A DNA stretch of 64,000 bases from Kordiimonas sp. (GTDB lineage: Bacteria; Pseudomonadota; Alphaproteobacteria; Sphingomonadales; Emcibacteraceae): contig PADB01000010.1 of NCBI GenBank assembly GCA_002700365.1, positions 792,504 to 856,503 on the forward strand, given 5' to 3'. Positions 32,301 through 42,364 of the stretch are shown here, in pieces. Position 1 is the stretch's first letter; each line of letters starts with the position of its first letter. The notes beneath the pieces are model-generated. The model was not told where the DNA came from, did no database searches, and worked only from the letters and a program-made list of their open reading frames with translations. The position numbers and the translations under genes were made by a program.

Positions 32301-34192
32301 TCACCGTTGTCGGCGTTGGCGATATGTCAGGGGATGTATTTGGTAATGGCATGTTATGTTCGCCTGCGTTGCGTCTTGTCGCGGCCTTCGATCATCGCGA
32401 TATCTTTATTGACCCCAACCCTGACCCAAAGGCATCTTACAAAGAACGTAAACGCCTGTTTGATCTGCCGCGATCCAGCTGGCAGGATTATAAATCAGAA
32501 TTAATTAGTGAAGGCGGCGGCATTTTCAGTCGTAAAGCCAAATCTATCACACTCACCCCGCAAATACGCACTGTGCTGGCTTTAGCGGATGATGTAAAGA
32601 ATCTCACCCCCCATGAAGTGATACAGGCAATCTTAAAAGCCTCAGTTGATTTATTATGGTTCGGCGGCATTGGTACATATGTCAAAGCCCGTCGCGAAAC
32701 AAATATGGAAGTCGGTGATCGTGCCAATGATGCCTTACGCGTCAATGCAGATGAATTAAATTGTAAAGTTGTGGGTGAGGGGGCCAATCTTGGCTTTACA
32801 CAACGCGCGCGTATTGAGTTCTCACTAACACGAGATGGCATTCTCAACACAGATGCCGTCGATAATTCCGCGGGCGTTAACTGTTCTGACGCCGAAGTGA
32901 ACATCAAAATTCTACTGGAACGGATTGTAAAAGACGGCAAGCTGACCCAGAAACAGCGTGATACATTACTCAGTAGTATGACAGATGATGTCGCCGCATT
33001 GGTCTTACAAAATAACTACCAGCAAACACAGGCCATAAGCTTAGATCATGCTGCTAGCCTGAAAGAACTGGATAGCTTTAGTCGTTTTATGGATCTGCTG
33101 GTCAAGCGGGACAAGCTCAACCGCGAACTGGAATATCTGCCTAATGACGATGATCTGACCACCCGTGTAGAAAATGATCAGGGCCTCACCCGTTCTGAAG
33201 TCTCTGTCCTGCTCGCTTACGCGAAAATGGAACTGCGCGATACCTTAAAAGAAAGCAGCTTGCTACAAGACCCGTATTTTGAAAAATATCTGGTTGATTA
33301 TTTTCCAGAACGGTTAGGAAAGGATTTCTCTGATGAAATCAAAATGCACCCACTGCGTGAAGAAATTATTTCTACCGTCTTAACCAACAAAGCCATTGAC
33401 CATGGCGGCATATGCAGCATCCATGAAGAAACTGGCGCATCCCCTGTGGAACTGGCCCGTGCCTTTGCCATTGCTTGGGATGTGTTTGATTTGGGCGCTT
33501 TGTGGCAACAAATAGCAGCCCTTGATTACAAGGTGCCCTCTGTTATCCAGAACTTACTGCTTATGGATGTCCGTGATTTTGCCCGCCTGCAAACCATATG
33601 GTTTGTGAACCACGTAGGTAACAAAACCCCTATTCAGGATGTCATTGACCGCTTCAAACCCGGTATAGAAATCCTGAGCAAAATGCCCACCGTCGCACAA
33701 ACCCGTCATCAAGATAGCCTGCAAAATAAAATTGCCATGTATTGTGAGCAATGTGTTGATACAGATTTGGCAACCCATATCGCCAGTCTGGAAATGAGCG
33801 GTGCCATTTGCGATATTGTTGAAGTCGCCGCCTTATCGGCTCTGGATGTAGAAGACGTTGCCAAAACTTATTTCAAAATTGGCGATCTGTTAGGATATGA
33901 CTGGCTACGCGCGCAAACGGAAATTGTTCACACAGCGGACCATTGGGACCGGTTGGCAACAGCCGCCATTATCGGTGACCTGTATGACCAACAACGTATA
34001 GTCACCGCACAGGTTATTGAACAATCCGGCGGTCAGAATGGACTTAAGGCAGTGGATCAATGGATTGCCGACAGCAATAATCATATTAGCACCCGCATAC
34101 ATAACGTTATTCAGGAATTCCAGAAGGGTGGCCAGATCAATGTGACCAAATTGGGTTATGCGACACGGCAAATGCGTAATATGATCCCATAA
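29375..34192 (+). CDS. gdhB: NAD-specific glutamate dehydrogenase, large (L_180) type
   Basis: 1605 residues. Converts glutamate and NAD to 2-oxoglutarate, ammonia and NADH and works mainly in glutamate breakdown. The start is GTG at 29375 with AAGGAG 9 bases upstream. The N-terminal ~700 residues hold ACT-like regulatory segments (SPFLLDSLTSNLL, FTFLGHVEFD). The catalytic core is at GPVARGGLRWSDRKEDFRTE and LIVPVGAKGGFLPK (substrate Lys region), with the dinucleotide region at ITVVGVGDMSGDVFGNG and CKVVGEGANLGFTQRAR. The C-terminal third is helical and conserved in the bacterial 180-kDa class. Intact, with no frameshift. A bidirectional terminator follows. Confidence 0.96.
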   Translation: MTNWAQKKQRIDDVANYALERLQGPQRDAFPDFIRRFYKNAPPEDLIKRPVDDLYAAALSLWKYSHKRTPGTAKIRVFNPSLEEHGWQPTHTIIQLCTDDSPFLLDSLTSNLLMGGNELHLLIHPVMGSPRDENGERMLENKSGANMVRESIMYIEINAMTDPDALAALNTQLQKIIADVRAAVEDWQPMLKKLRRSIAELDKTNGNLNAESVSDTIDFLKWLADDHFTFLGHVEFDHRGKKPKVVGKAGLGILRDPDFHVMRGAEGFIPVSPEIQHFLETDNPLLITKANRKSTVHRAVHMDYVGLKKYNDKGQVIGEHRFVGLFTSVSYNRRPQSIPLLKHKIDAIMKKSGFDPRSHDSKALLHILETFPRDELFQMDVESLFETSMGVLHLQERPHCKAFLRPDPFGRYVSALVFVPREKYNSILRTKIETILCNAYNGEVSTRYAQLSNDLIARWHIIIRTQPGSVPEPDHDLLNAQIEAVSRRWGDHLLEVLIDRWGEEIGNNLHRRYQRAFSNAYQEAFDPRFAVTDIEKIENLPTANNIQFNFYRLAEEPDHTLRLKIYTNNQIVALSDCLPMLENMGLRVIEEYAYNVKADGPNAPRCSIHNFYLENPSGDALPLSTMKMPLEEALTAIWTGHVENDGFNKLVMLAGLSSREVVILRAYSKYLRQLGMSFSETYMQDTLTQFADITNALVRLFMLRFDPQQTKEKAREVIVETHRQEILNHLDQVESLDQDRMIRSYLNVIMASLRTNYFQTDDHAQPKPYLAIKIRSRDVLEAPLPKPYAEIFVYAPWVEGVHLRSGPVARGGLRWSDRKEDFRTEVLGLVKAQQVKNALIVPVGAKGGFLPKMLPKTTDREAFIAEGVRSYKTFISGLLDITDNIQDDNTTPPVDVVRHDDDDPYLVVAADKGTATFSDTANDVARAYGFWMDDAFASGGSNGYDHKKMGITARGAWVSVQRHFREMGINVQTDPITVVGVGDMSGDVFGNGMLCSPALRLVAAFDHRDIFIDPNPDPKASYKERKRLFDLPRSSWQDYKSELISEGGGIFSRKAKSITLTPQIRTVLALADDVKNLTPHEVIQAILKASVDLLWFGGIGTYVKARRETNMEVGDRANDALRVNADELNCKVVGEGANLGFTQRARIEFSLTRDGILNTDAVDNSAGVNCSDAEVNIKILLERIVKDGKLTQKQRDTLLSSMTDDVAALVLQNNYQQTQAISLDHAASLKELDSFSRFMDLLVKRDKLNRELEYLPNDDDLTTRVENDQGLTRSEVSVLLAYAKMELRDTLKESSLLQDPYFEKYLVDYFPERLGKDFSDEIKMHPLREEIISTVLTNKAIDHGGICSIHEETGASPVELARAFAIAWDVFDLGALWQQIAALDYKVPSVIQNLLLMDVRDFARLQTIWFVNHVGNKTPIQDVIDRFKPGIEILSKMPTVAQTRHQDSLQNKIAMYCEQCVDTDLATHIASLEMSGAICDIVEVAALSALDVEDVAKTYFKIGDLLGYDWLRAQTEIVHTADHWDRLATAAIIGDLYDQQRIVTAQVIEQSGGQNGLKAVDQWIADSNNHISTRIHNVIQEFQKGGQINVTKLGYATRQMRNMIP

Positions 34193-34214
34193 ACTGTCAA
34201 ACACGCCTTTCACA

Positions 34215-34245
34215 AAAAAACGGCCCATAAAAAGGGCCGTTTTTT
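34215..34245. terminator. Bidirectional terminator between gdhB and purH
   Basis: AAAAAACGGCCC (34215-34226), loop ATAAAAA, GGGCCGTTTTTT (34234-34245). Perfect 12-bp stem with A- and T-runs on both sides, placed between two convergent genes. Confidence 0.92.
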
Positions 34246-34267
34246 CATATTACAAAACATCATTATC

Positions 34268-35866
34268 TTAATGACGGAAGTGACGCATCCCCGTCATCAC
34301 CATGGCGAGGCCTTTTTCGTCCGCCGCAGCGATAACTTCGTCATCACGGATGGACCCGCCAGGCTGGATAACGGCAGTCACGCCGGCTTCGGCCGCACTC
34401 AGCAAGCCATCAGCAAATGGGAAGAAGGCATCTGACGCCACCACAGACCCTTTGGTCAGCGGCTCACTTAAACCCGCAGCCTCACTGGCATCTTGCGATT
34501 TACGTGCCGCAATGCGCGCGGAATCAACGCGGCTCATCTGCCCCGCACCAATACCCACGGTAGCCCCGTCCTTTGCATAAACAATGGCGTTTGACTTCAC
34601 ATGCTTACAAACATTAAAGGCAAACAACAAATCATTGAGTTCCTGCTCTGTTGGCTGACGCTTGGTCACTACTTTCAGCTCCTGTGCGGTAATCTTACCG
34701 TTATCGCGGCCCTGCAACAGGTAACCGCCAGCCACAGACTTAATAGTCTGTCCAGCCGCAACAGGATCCGCGAGGCCGCCTGTCAACAGAACCCGCAGGT
34801 TTTTCTTTGCCGCAAATAATGCCAGTGCCTCTTCATCCGCCTCCGGTGCAATGACCACTTCAGTAAACAGTTTGGCGATCTCTTCCGCTACCGCTTTATC
34901 CATTTTACGGTTCAGGGCAATAATACCACCAAAGGCACTGACCGGATCACAGGTCAAGGCCTTCTTATAGGCCTCCAGCAAACTGGCCCCGCTGGCCACA
35001 CCGCATGGGTTGGCATGCTTGATAATCGCAACTGCGGCACACTCCGCCGGGTCAAATTCGCTGACTAATTCAAAGGCCGCATCGGTATCATTCAGGTTAT
35101 TATAGCTTAGCTCTTTCCCCTGAACTTGCCGGGCCGTGGCAATGCCCGGGCGCTTCATCTCAGAAGCCACATAAAAAGCCGCTTCCTGATGCGGGTTCTC
35201 ACCATAACGCAGCCCCTGCTGCTTCACGGCTGTCACATTCAATCGGTCCGGATAGGTCTGCCCCAGTTGTTGGGCAAACCAGCCGGAAATAGCCGCATCA
35301 TAACACCCCGTGCGGGCATAGGCCGTTGCCGCCAGACGGCGACGCAATTCTAATGTGGTCGCCCCTTCATTTTCCGTCATGGCTGACTGCACTGCCGTAT
35401 AATCTTCGGGTTCCACCACAACCGTTACAAAGGCATGGTTTTTCGCCGCTGAACGAATCATTGCCGGACCGCCAATATCAATATTTTCAATACAATCCGC
35501 AAAGGCGGCACCCTTTGCCACTGTTTCCTCGAAAGGATATAAATTCACCACCAGCAGATCAATCTGACCAATATTATAGCTTTGCATAGCGGCCTGATGG
35601 TCATCCTTGTCACGTAGACCTAAAAGACCGCCATGAATTTTAGGATGTAAGGTTTTCACCCGGCCATCCATCATTTCTGGAAACCCCGTGTAATTGGCCA
35701 CTTCGATGACCGGAACTCCAGCCTCTGCCAATGTACGGGCCGATCCACCCGTAGATAAGATTTCCACGCCTTTGTCATGCAGGAATTGACCAAATTCAAC
35801 GAGGCCCGCTTTATCGGACACGGAAAGCAAGGCACGCTTGATAGGACGCAAGGTCAGATCTGACAT
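34268..35866 (-). CDS. purH: Bifunctional AICAR formyltransferase / IMP cyclohydrolase
   Basis: Catalyses the last two steps of IMP synthesis. 532 residues from ATG 35866, with GAGGA 7 bases before it; an in-frame start 18 bases upstream lacks a site. The N-terminal MGS-like cyclohydrolase domain has [32 protein letters not shown] and [13 protein letters not shown]. The C-terminal transformylase domain has [22 protein letters not shown] (catalytic Lys-His) and [10 protein letters not shown]. It is the last gene of the htpX ... purH block on this strand, directly after the heparinase-like gene. Confidence 0.97.
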   Translation of the reverse strand: MSDLTLRPIKRALLSVSDKAGLVEFGQFLHDKGVEILSTGGSARTLAEAGVPVIEVANYTGFPEMMDGRVKTLHPKIHGGLLGLRDKDDHQAAMQSYNIGQIDLLVVNLYPFEETVAKGAAFADCIENIDIGGPAMIRSAAKNHAFVTVVVEPEDYTAVQSAMTENEGATTLELRRRLAATAYARTGCYDAAISGWFAQQLGQTYPDRLNVTAVKQQGLRYGENPHQEAAFYVASEMKRPGIATARQVQGKELSYNNLNDTDAAFELVSEFDPAECAAVAIIKHANPCGVASGASLLEAYKKALTCDPVSAFGGIIALNRKMDKAVAEEIAKLFTEVVIAPEADEEALALFAAKKNLRVLLTGGLADPVAAGQTIKSVAGGYLLQGRDNGKITAQELKVVTKRQPTEQELNDLLFAFNVCKHVKSNAIVYAKDGATVGIGAGQMSRVDSARIAARKSQDASEAAGLSEPLTKGSVVASDAFFPFADGLLSAAEAGVTAVIQPGGSIRDDEVIAAADEKGLAMVMTGMRHFRH

Positions 35867-36008
35867 AATAATATCCTCAGTCAATCAATAATCTGTCATG
35901 TAATGGTGTCTATGAAGGGCGGTGGTACTGGATCAGCGGGCGAAGTGCAACCCCTTTTACATTTGCCGGGTGCCAATCTTCCTTTACCGTCAGGGCAGGC
36001 CATAGATA

Positions 36009-37730
36009 TTAATCCTGATCTTGTCTCACAAAGGACCATTGAAGCGCGACGTCTTCACCGTCCACATACCCCGTAACCATAATCTGTAACGCCCGTTGAT
36101 AAGGGGCTCCGTCACCAAAATATAGGCTTTCTTCCACGGCCATTTCACCGCCTCGCGCCCGAAACGACCACTCTTGACCAGATGGTAGACGCAGTGTGAC
36201 CATATCTTTTCCTGAGTGTAAGGTCGCCACCACTTCGGGATGCAAATGGAAACGTAAATCATAAGGAAGCCGCGGCTGTCCTGCTGACATTTTTTGTCTT
36301 TCCAGCCGGTCCTCACCACGAATATCATGACCGTCCGCCGACATATAAAGTCGGCGATGATGAATCAGGCCATAACGTCCATCATAACCGTTATGGCTTG
36401 CTTCCACGAGCAGATGACCGTCCTGCTCATGACGGCTTGACGTCACGATTGTTGGCCCTTCCCCAATCAAACCGCTTTCTAACAGTTCGCTGGAATTACG
36501 GTTATTAATCACCAGCGAAGAATGCGCCGCAGTTGAGCGGGACATCCTGTTCAACTCTCCCCGCGGGTCATCCGCAAAAGAGGGAACGGCACCACAATTA
36601 ACAATGATACGCTCCGACGCCGTAGATAATTCAAAAGACAGCGTTCCCGCATGGCTATGCTCGCTAATATCATGAGGTGCCGGCGGGCCACAATCCATAA
36701 TTAATGTCACGCCGCCGCGCTCCAGACGTTGGAACCCGCTTTGTTCCGCAGACATAAGTGGGGCAGCGATTGCATCAGCGACTTTGATAATTTCTTTGAT
36801 TGGCGTCTCATCCAGGACCACGCCACCATTAAATAACGCAAGTCTTCCGTCGCCATGGGTCATGCCCATCAAAAAGGGCAGCATGTCTGTAAGGGTCTGG
36901 GCCAGAAAGGCTGGTGGTTCAAGGCCCCTGTCTTCATAGGCACGTTGCAACGCGACCAGCCCTTTATAAATTTGGTGTTGGTCCAAAGGGCTTCGCGATA
37001 ATACCCCGCCATCTGTAAGAATTTGTTCTTTTAACGCCCGTGCAAGCAGAACTTGCCCACGTTGCAACCATGCCTCCCCATGAGGAAGGAATAATCCTGC
37101 AAAACATAATCCGATCAGCGCAAGCGGTAAAACCGGTGAGGATGGCAACAAATGTACACAACGTGCCAAATGGCGACTTTGTCGGGCCAGGGCATTGATA
37201 ACCGCGCTGCGATAAACCAGATCATTGGTATCGAGGATCAGCGGGGCATGCGATAGCCAGAACGTGATCCGCTGGCCTAAAACATCCGGGCGCCAGGCCT
37301 CTTCATGCCACTGGTCATAGGCACTGAGCCATGATTTCACCAGAGCTTCCGCACATTTACGAACAGCCTTACGATCCCCCACTTCATCCAAATCCCGTAG
37401 CCATGCAAAACTGTGCAGAAACGGCCACCACCGCGCTGGCATATCCGGGCTAGTCCATAACTGATCTGTCGGCCATTGTCCGGTATCGCTTTGCGGATTT
37501 TTCAGTAAATGCCCTGCCGCAAAAAAACGTCCCACCAATATATGCTGCCCGGCGACCACATTACCCGGCCAGGGGTCTTGTAATGTACCCAATAGACGTA
37601 AAGGATGACGGCCCCGCAATTGGTAATCATAAAGGCGGCTCCCGTAACGGGCCCCATGAATGACATCCTTCGCCTTACGCCGCAACTTATGAGACAACGG
37701 CCGCGGCGTCTGCCGGGTAAGTTGGGGCAT
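36009..37730 (-). CDS. Heparinase II/III family protein
   Basis: 573 residues. An alpha/alpha-toroid N-terminal part (about 40-330, with WPTDQLWTSPDMPARWWPFLHSFAWLRDL) is followed by the heparinase II/III beta-sandwich domain (DISEHSHAGTLSFELSTASERIIVNCGA, RSTAAHSSLVINNRNSSE, DGRYGLIHHRRLYMS). There is no signal peptide. In alphaproteobacteria this gene regularly lies between rpe and purH, as here, but its substrate is not known and it may not be a true glycosaminoglycan lyase. The gaps are 164 bases on the rpe side and 142 on the purH side. Confidence 0.9.
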   Translation of the reverse strand: MPQLTRQTPRPLSHKLRRKAKDVIHGARYGSRLYDYQLRGRHPLRLLGTLQDPWPGNVVAGQHILVGRFFAAGHLLKNPQSDTGQWPTDQLWTSPDMPARWWPFLHSFAWLRDLDEVGDRKAVRKCAEALVKSWLSAYDQWHEEAWRPDVLGQRITFWLSHAPLILDTNDLVYRSAVINALARQSRHLARCVHLLPSSPVLPLALIGLCFAGLFLPHGEAWLQRGQVLLARALKEQILTDGGVLSRSPLDQHQIYKGLVALQRAYEDRGLEPPAFLAQTLTDMLPFLMGMTHGDGRLALFNGGVVLDETPIKEIIKVADAIAAPLMSAEQSGFQRLERGGVTLIMDCGPPAPHDISEHSHAGTLSFELSTASERIIVNCGAVPSFADDPRGELNRMSRSTAAHSSLVINNRNSSELLESGLIGEGPTIVTSSRHEQDGHLLVEASHNGYDGRYGLIHHRRLYMSADGHDIRGEDRLERQKMSAGQPRLPYDLRFHLHPEVVATLHSGKDMVTLRLPSGQEWSFRARGGEMAVEESLYFGDGAPYQRALQIMVTGYVDGEDVALQWSFVRQDQD

Positions 37731-37894
37731 AATGGGTCAGGCTCCTATCGCAAAATACAGCCGCCGCCGTCATGATCGGTCAGGCTGGAAATCAGTGGCG
37801 ATGGTAGCACAGGAAAGTCGTAGTGCAGAACTGCTTTTTACTATCCGTTCGCAAAAGAACGTACAAGCAAACCAAGGAACTTGTCAGCAGCTCT

Positions 37895-38554
37895 CTAGAC
37901 CCGCAAAGCTTCTATATTCTGCACATACTGTGTTGGACCACCTTTAAAACTTGCGGTGCCGGCGACCAGCACATCAGCCCCGGCGGCAACTGCTTCTTTC
38001 GCCGTTTGTGCATTAATACCCCCATCCACCTGAAGATCAATATCACGACCGGACGCATCGATCATTTTTCGCAAATGTTTGATTTTAGCCAATTGACTAT
38101 GGATAAATTTCTGGCCACCAAAACCGGGATTAACACTCATCACCAATACAAGGTCAACTAAATCCATCACATTATCCACAACCTCAACAGGTGTACCGGG
38201 ATTCAGGGAAATGCCTGCCTTTTTCCCCAGTGATTTAATAAATTGTAATGTGCGGTGGAAATGCGGTCCGGCTTCGGGATGAATAGTGATGATATCCGCG
38301 CCAGCCTCAGCAAACGCCGTAACATAAGGATCCACCGGTGAAATCATAAGATGAACATCAAAAATTTTATTGGAATGGGGACGAAGTGCCTTTACCACAG
38401 CTGGCCCGATCGTCAAATTTGGCACAAAGTGCCCATCCATCACATCCACATGGATATAGTCTGCGCCCGCCGCACTGATCGCTGCAACTTCTTCACCCAG
38501 ACAGGCAAAATCAGCAGATAAAATAGACGGGGCTATTTTGGTCGGTTGTTGCAT
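37895..38554 (-). CDS. rpe: Ribulose-phosphate 3-epimerase
   Basis: 219-residue TIM-barrel enzyme of the pentose phosphate pathway that interconverts ribulose-5-P and xylulose-5-P. Characteristic segments are [34 protein letters not shown] (metal His and Asp), [30 protein letters not shown], and [13 protein letters not shown] with the second catalytic Asp. Full length. It lies between rsmB (gap 71) and the heparinase-like gene. Confidence 0.96.
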   Translation of the reverse strand: MQQPTKIAPSILSADFACLGEEVAAISAAGADYIHVDVMDGHFVPNLTIGPAVVKALRPHSNKIFDVHLMISPVDPYVTAFAEAGADIITIHPEAGPHFHRTLQFIKSLGKKAGISLNPGTPVEVVDNVMDLVDLVLVMSVNPGFGGQKFIHSQLAKIKHLRKMIDASGRDIDLQVDGGINAQTAKEAVAAGADVLVAGTASFKGGPTQYVQNIEALRV

Positions 38555-38625
38555 CTTTTTTATCCTTCACATTACAGTGCCGTGATGGCCTAGACTTTTA
38601 CGGAGACAACCACCGTCATTACACA

Positions 38626-39966
38626 TCACACATCCGTTTTGACCAAACGCGCCATATAAAACCCATCCATTCCACCGCTTGCCACGTCAGAAGGATTATA
38701 ATGGGGCAACGTCATCACATCCCCCTCCGCCGTTATGGCATGCGGCATGTCAAATAGCTCATCAGCCGTGATTTCTTTTCGTTTTACCTCTGAGGTCCGA
38801 TCAAGTAAAGCCTCCACTTGATAAAGACCTTCTGTATGTTGCAGAGAACAGACACAATAAATCAACACGCCGCCCGGCGCCAACATTTCCACCGCTGCCG
38901 CCAGTAAACGTGCCTGTACTTCTGCTAAATATTCCACATCATCATAACTTTTGGTCCAGGCCACATCCGGATGCCGGCGCAATGTACCTGTAGTAGAACA
39001 GGGGGCATCCAGCAAAATATAAGGGTAAGGAGATGCGGGGACATATTCTTCTGCATTTGACGTCACAACGTCAGCACTCAGGCCCAAACGTTCTAAATTC
39101 TGGCGTAATCGGCGCAAACGTTTAGGGGATACATCAACCGCTGTTACCTGATGGCCCATGGCAGCGGCCTGTGCCGTTTTCCCCCCGGGGGCCGCACATA
39201 AATCCAAAACCCGCGCCCGCGGCGGTGCCGCCATTAAACGGACTGGCAAAGAAGCAGCGAAATCCTGTACCCACCAACTGCCATAATCATAGCCCGGCAT
39301 ATCTTCAATGCGCCCACGCGCCTGTAATATTCGCACCCCACCACCTGGCAAAGCGATGCCATCCAATGCGCTAACCCATTGTGTGGTCTGTTCTTCTGGC
39401 TTAAGACTGATATCCAGGGGCGGATCCCGCAGAATGGCCATGGCCATGTCATGACACTGTTCCGTCCCAAACTGTTCCTGCCAACTTTCACAAAGCCAAT
39501 CAGGGAGATTGAAAAGTGGACTGGCAAATCGCCCTAATAAATCTTCTCGTTCCCGGTCAATCCGGCGCAGTACACCATTAACCAGCCCCGTCATCCCGCG
39601 GCCTTCTGTGCGGCCCAATTGCCCGGTCATTTCAACAGCCGCATTCACCGCCGCATGGGCTGGAGTATCCATAAATAGCAGCTGCGCGATGGCCAAACGT
39701 AAAATATGCCTTAACCGGCGTTGCGCCGGAGGAAGGCCCTTCTTAAGGCGATACTCTAAAATAGCATCAATCTGACCTAAATGACGCAGACACGTTGTCC
39801 CTAACTGCCGCACAAAGGCACGATCACGATGTGAGGTCGGGTCCTCTAATTGCTGACACGCCATATCAAATGCATCTACCAGCACCCGGCGGCGATCCAG
39901 TACATTTTCAAGCATCTGAACAGCAACTCCGCGGGCGGATAAAGTCTTCACCCTGCCTTTAGCCAT
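38626..39966 (-). CDS. rsmB: 16S rRNA m5C967 methyltransferase RsmB
   Basis: 446 residues. An N-terminal NusB-like RNA-binding domain (about 10-140) is followed by a Rossmann methyltransferase. The SAM site is LDLCAAPGGKTAQAAAMG, and the two catalytic Cys are in ILLDAPCSTTGTLRRHPD and YCVCSLQHTEG. The C-terminal FYMARLVKTD is as in the family. It methylates C967 of 16S rRNA (E. coli numbering). It follows htpX by 172 bases. Confidence 0.95.
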   Translation of the reverse strand: MAKGRVKTLSARGVAVQMLENVLDRRRVLVDAFDMACQQLEDPTSHRDRAFVRQLGTTCLRHLGQIDAILEYRLKKGLPPAQRRLRHILRLAIAQLLFMDTPAHAAVNAAVEMTGQLGRTEGRGMTGLVNGVLRRIDREREDLLGRFASPLFNLPDWLCESWQEQFGTEQCHDMAMAILRDPPLDISLKPEEQTTQWVSALDGIALPGGGVRILQARGRIEDMPGYDYGSWWVQDFAASLPVRLMAAPPRARVLDLCAAPGGKTAQAAAMGHQVTAVDVSPKRLRRLRQNLERLGLSADVVTSNAEEYVPASPYPYILLDAPCSTTGTLRRHPDVAWTKSYDDVEYLAEVQARLLAAAVEMLAPGGVLIYCVCSLQHTEGLYQVEALLDRTSEVKRKEITADELFDMPHAITAEGDVMTLPHYNPSDVASGGMDGFYMARLVKTDV

Positions 39967-40138
39967 ATCGCTATATCCTATACACGATCATCCCGCAGAC
40001 ATCCGGTCAATGATCCAATATTTGTTTCCTGAAATTGGCAGTAACATAGCTTCTGCATGTAAACCAGTTTAATTCGTTCTCACCACAACGATCCATAGGC
40101 CTTATTTTTCGGCGGATCAATCGCTGGCATTCGTCCGG

Positions 40139-41122
40139 TCATTCAAATGAGGCGTCCGAATTTCGCCTGGAGCCACTATTCGGCACAGATCCTTTTGACG
40201 CACGCGCCTTACTGGTCTGGTCTTTCCCCAAAGTTGTATGAGACGATTTTGTTGAGAACAGGTCTTTTTCGTCTGGCCTAACGCCCATGAGATCCTGCAT
40301 CGCCATAAGGCGCGCAATACGATTATCCATATTCGGATGGGTTGAGAAAAGATGATCTACCCCACCCTTGTGCAAAGGATTGACAATAAACAAATGCGCT
40401 GTGGCCGGGTTATTTTCCGCCGCCTGATTATCTATCGTCATTGCCCCCTGTTGTAATTTCTGCAGAGCCGACGCCAACGGCCGGGGATCACGGCAAATCT
40501 CTGCGCCAACACGATCCGCTTCATATTCACGGCTGCGGCTAATGGCCATCTGGACCAACATCGCGGCAACAGGCGCCAGAAGCATCACCAGCAATGTCCC
40601 TATAATACCTAAGGGATTATTGCGGTTATTACCGAAAAACAATGCAAAATTGGCCAGCATTCCAATGGCCCCTGCTATGGTTGCGGTGATGGTCATTATT
40701 AATGTGTCACGATTTTTGATATGGGCCAGCTCATGCGCCGTCACGCCTGCGACTTCTGTACTGGATAATTGTGCCAACAGTCCCGTCGTAGCCGCCACGG
40801 CGGCATTGTCTGGATTACGCCCTGTAGCAAAAGCATTCGGCTGGGGATTGTCCATAATATAAACTTTTGGCATCGGTAGGTCAGCCTGCTGTGCTAAACG
40901 CTGTACCATCTTATACAATTCCGGGGCCTGCTCTGGCCCCACTTCACGCGCCCCATACATGGACAATACCAACCTGTCAGACTGCCAGTAGGTAAACAAA
41001 TTCATAGCCCCGGCCACCACCAAAGCCAGCAACAGGCCCCCTTCGCCCCCTAACAGATATCCGATAGCCAGAAATAATCCTGTCATTGCCGCCAATAACA
41101 ATGCCGTTCTCATATATCCCAT
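40139..41122 (-). CDS. htpX: Membrane zinc metalloprotease HtpX
   Basis: 327 residues. Inner-membrane quality-control protease of family M48. Two N-terminal membrane segments cover residues ~4-50, the zinc motif [10 protein letters not shown] is near residue 130, two further hydrophobic segments follow ([31 protein letters not shown]), and the third zinc ligand lies in [13 protein letters not shown]. The C-terminal tail (about 280-327) is polar and Ser/Lys-rich, slightly longer than in E. coli. The ATG at 41122 or the one three codons later could be the start. Confidence 0.95.
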   Translation of the reverse strand: MGYMRTALLLAAMTGLFLAIGYLLGGEGGLLLALVVAGAMNLFTYWQSDRLVLSMYGAREVGPEQAPELYKMVQRLAQQADLPMPKVYIMDNPQPNAFATGRNPDNAAVAATTGLLAQLSSTEVAGVTAHELAHIKNRDTLIMTITATIAGAIGMLANFALFFGNNRNNPLGIIGTLLVMLLAPVAAMLVQMAISRSREYEADRVGAEICRDPRPLASALQKLQQGAMTIDNQAAENNPATAHLFIVNPLHKGGVDHLFSTHPNMDNRIARLMAMQDLMGVRPDEKDLFSTKSSHTTLGKDQTSKARASKGSVPNSGSRRNSDASFE

Positions 41123-41310
41123 GACCGTTAATTCCTATGTTCGTTTACATGTGTTTGCATGGCGTCCTCAAAACGCGCTAATTGCAACCCATGACCAAAA
41201 GCACTAATTTATAAGTATTGCCAGCCCACAATCCTGTTTATATCCATGTTTATAACATGTAGCGCAACGATGGCGTACCTCAAGTAAAATAAGGAACGAG
41301 TGATAAAAGA

Positions 41311-41493
41311 ATGACCCCCTCAATAAACAATGATACGGAGACTTCTGCGAAGGATACAGAGCTCAAAGACAATGAGCGTGATGTTGCCAACAAAGCACCT
41401 GAAACACAAAAAAAAGAAATAGGCGGGCGTGAAGGGCCAGAACCCACCCGTTATGGTGATTGGGAAAACAACGGCATCGCATCAGATTTTTAA
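41311..41493 (+). CDS. DUF1674 / succinate dehydrogenase assembly factor 4-like
   Basis: 60 residues. Only the C-terminal third is conserved: GGREGPEPTRYGDWENNGIASDF, the hallmark of DUF1674 (SdhAF4 in mitochondria, which protects flavinylated SdhA). The N-terminal half is a charged, disordered Lys/Glu/Asp-rich stretch. The same small protein occurs beside htpX or rsmB in many alphaproteobacteria. It reads toward the fatty-acid-hydroxylase family gene, 61 bases downstream. Confidence 0.85.
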   Translation: MTPSINNDTETSAKDTELKDNERDVANKAPETQKKEIGGREGPEPTRYGDWENNGIASDF

Positions 41494-41554
41494 CCCCAAT
41501 GGTGGAGACGAAAATCCTTCTTCCATGGAACAATAGAGCAAAAATAGCACAGGC

Positions 41555-42364
41555 ATGAATATCCTTGTGGCATATGAAACATATCTGCGACTGGGTATTT
41601 TCTTTGGGCTTTTGTTGCTCCTCACAATCATGGAAGCTCTTTGGCCACAACACCAGCGTCATGAAAGCCGTGCAAAACGGTGGACAGCTAATCTGGGTCT
41701 CTCCCTCACCAATAGCGCCTCTCTTGTCGCCCTGCCCGTACTCGCTAGTGGGGCGGCCTTGTGGGCGCAACAAGTGCATATCGGCATTTTTCATGTCTAT
41801 CCCCTGCCACAGTGGCTTGAATTCTGTCTCACTCTTTTACTTTTGGATCTCGCCATATTCTTACAACATATGGCCTTCCATTATGTCCCGTGGCTTTGGC
41901 GTATACACAAAGTACACCATAGTGATCTGGATCTGGACGCAACCAGTGGTGTTCGCTTCCATCCCGTAGAAATCATCATCTCTATGTTGTATAAGATAAC
42001 TATTGTCATCGCCTTAGGAGCGGATCCGATTATCGTTATCCTCTTTGAAATCCTCCTTAACGGGTTCAGTCTATTCACCCACAGCAATCTTTTTCTACCG
42101 GTACGCTGCGATAAGGTCCTACAATGGGTACTGGTGACACCACATATGCACCGTATTCATCATTCCCCCCACCAGCACAAAACCAACAGCAATTTTGGTT
42201 TCACTCTTTCCTTGTGGGACCGCCTTTTTCATCAATATCACCGCACGGATTATGACAGTGCACAAAAACCCAAAATCACTCTAGGGCTTGCGGAATATCG
42301 CGAAGCCCCTAGACTAGGTATTTTACAGCTCTTATTTATGCCTTTTAGAACCACGTCCCGATGA
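41555..42364 (+). CDS. Fatty-acid hydroxylase / sterol desaturase family protein
   Basis: 269 residues, integral membrane di-iron enzyme. The His clusters are HMAFH (about residue 109), HKVHH (about 127) and HMHRIHH (about 200), the three-box arrangement of the superfamily. There are about five membrane segments. Bacterial members act on lipids such as carotenoids or fatty acids; the substrate here is unknown. Its stop overlaps the start of the next gene (ATGA), so they are co-translated. Confidence 0.9.
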   Translation: MNILVAYETYLRLGIFFGLLLLLTIMEALWPQHQRHESRAKRWTANLGLSLTNSASLVALPVLASGAALWAQQVHIGIFHVYPLPQWLEFCLTLLLLDLAIFLQHMAFHYVPWLWRIHKVHHSDLDLDATSGVRFHPVEIIISMLYKITIVIALGADPIIVILFEILLNGFSLFTHSNLFLPVRCDKVLQWVLVTPHMHRIHHSPHQHKTNSNFGFTLSLWDRLFHQYHRTDYDSAQKPKITLGLAEYREAPRLGILQLLFMPFRTTSR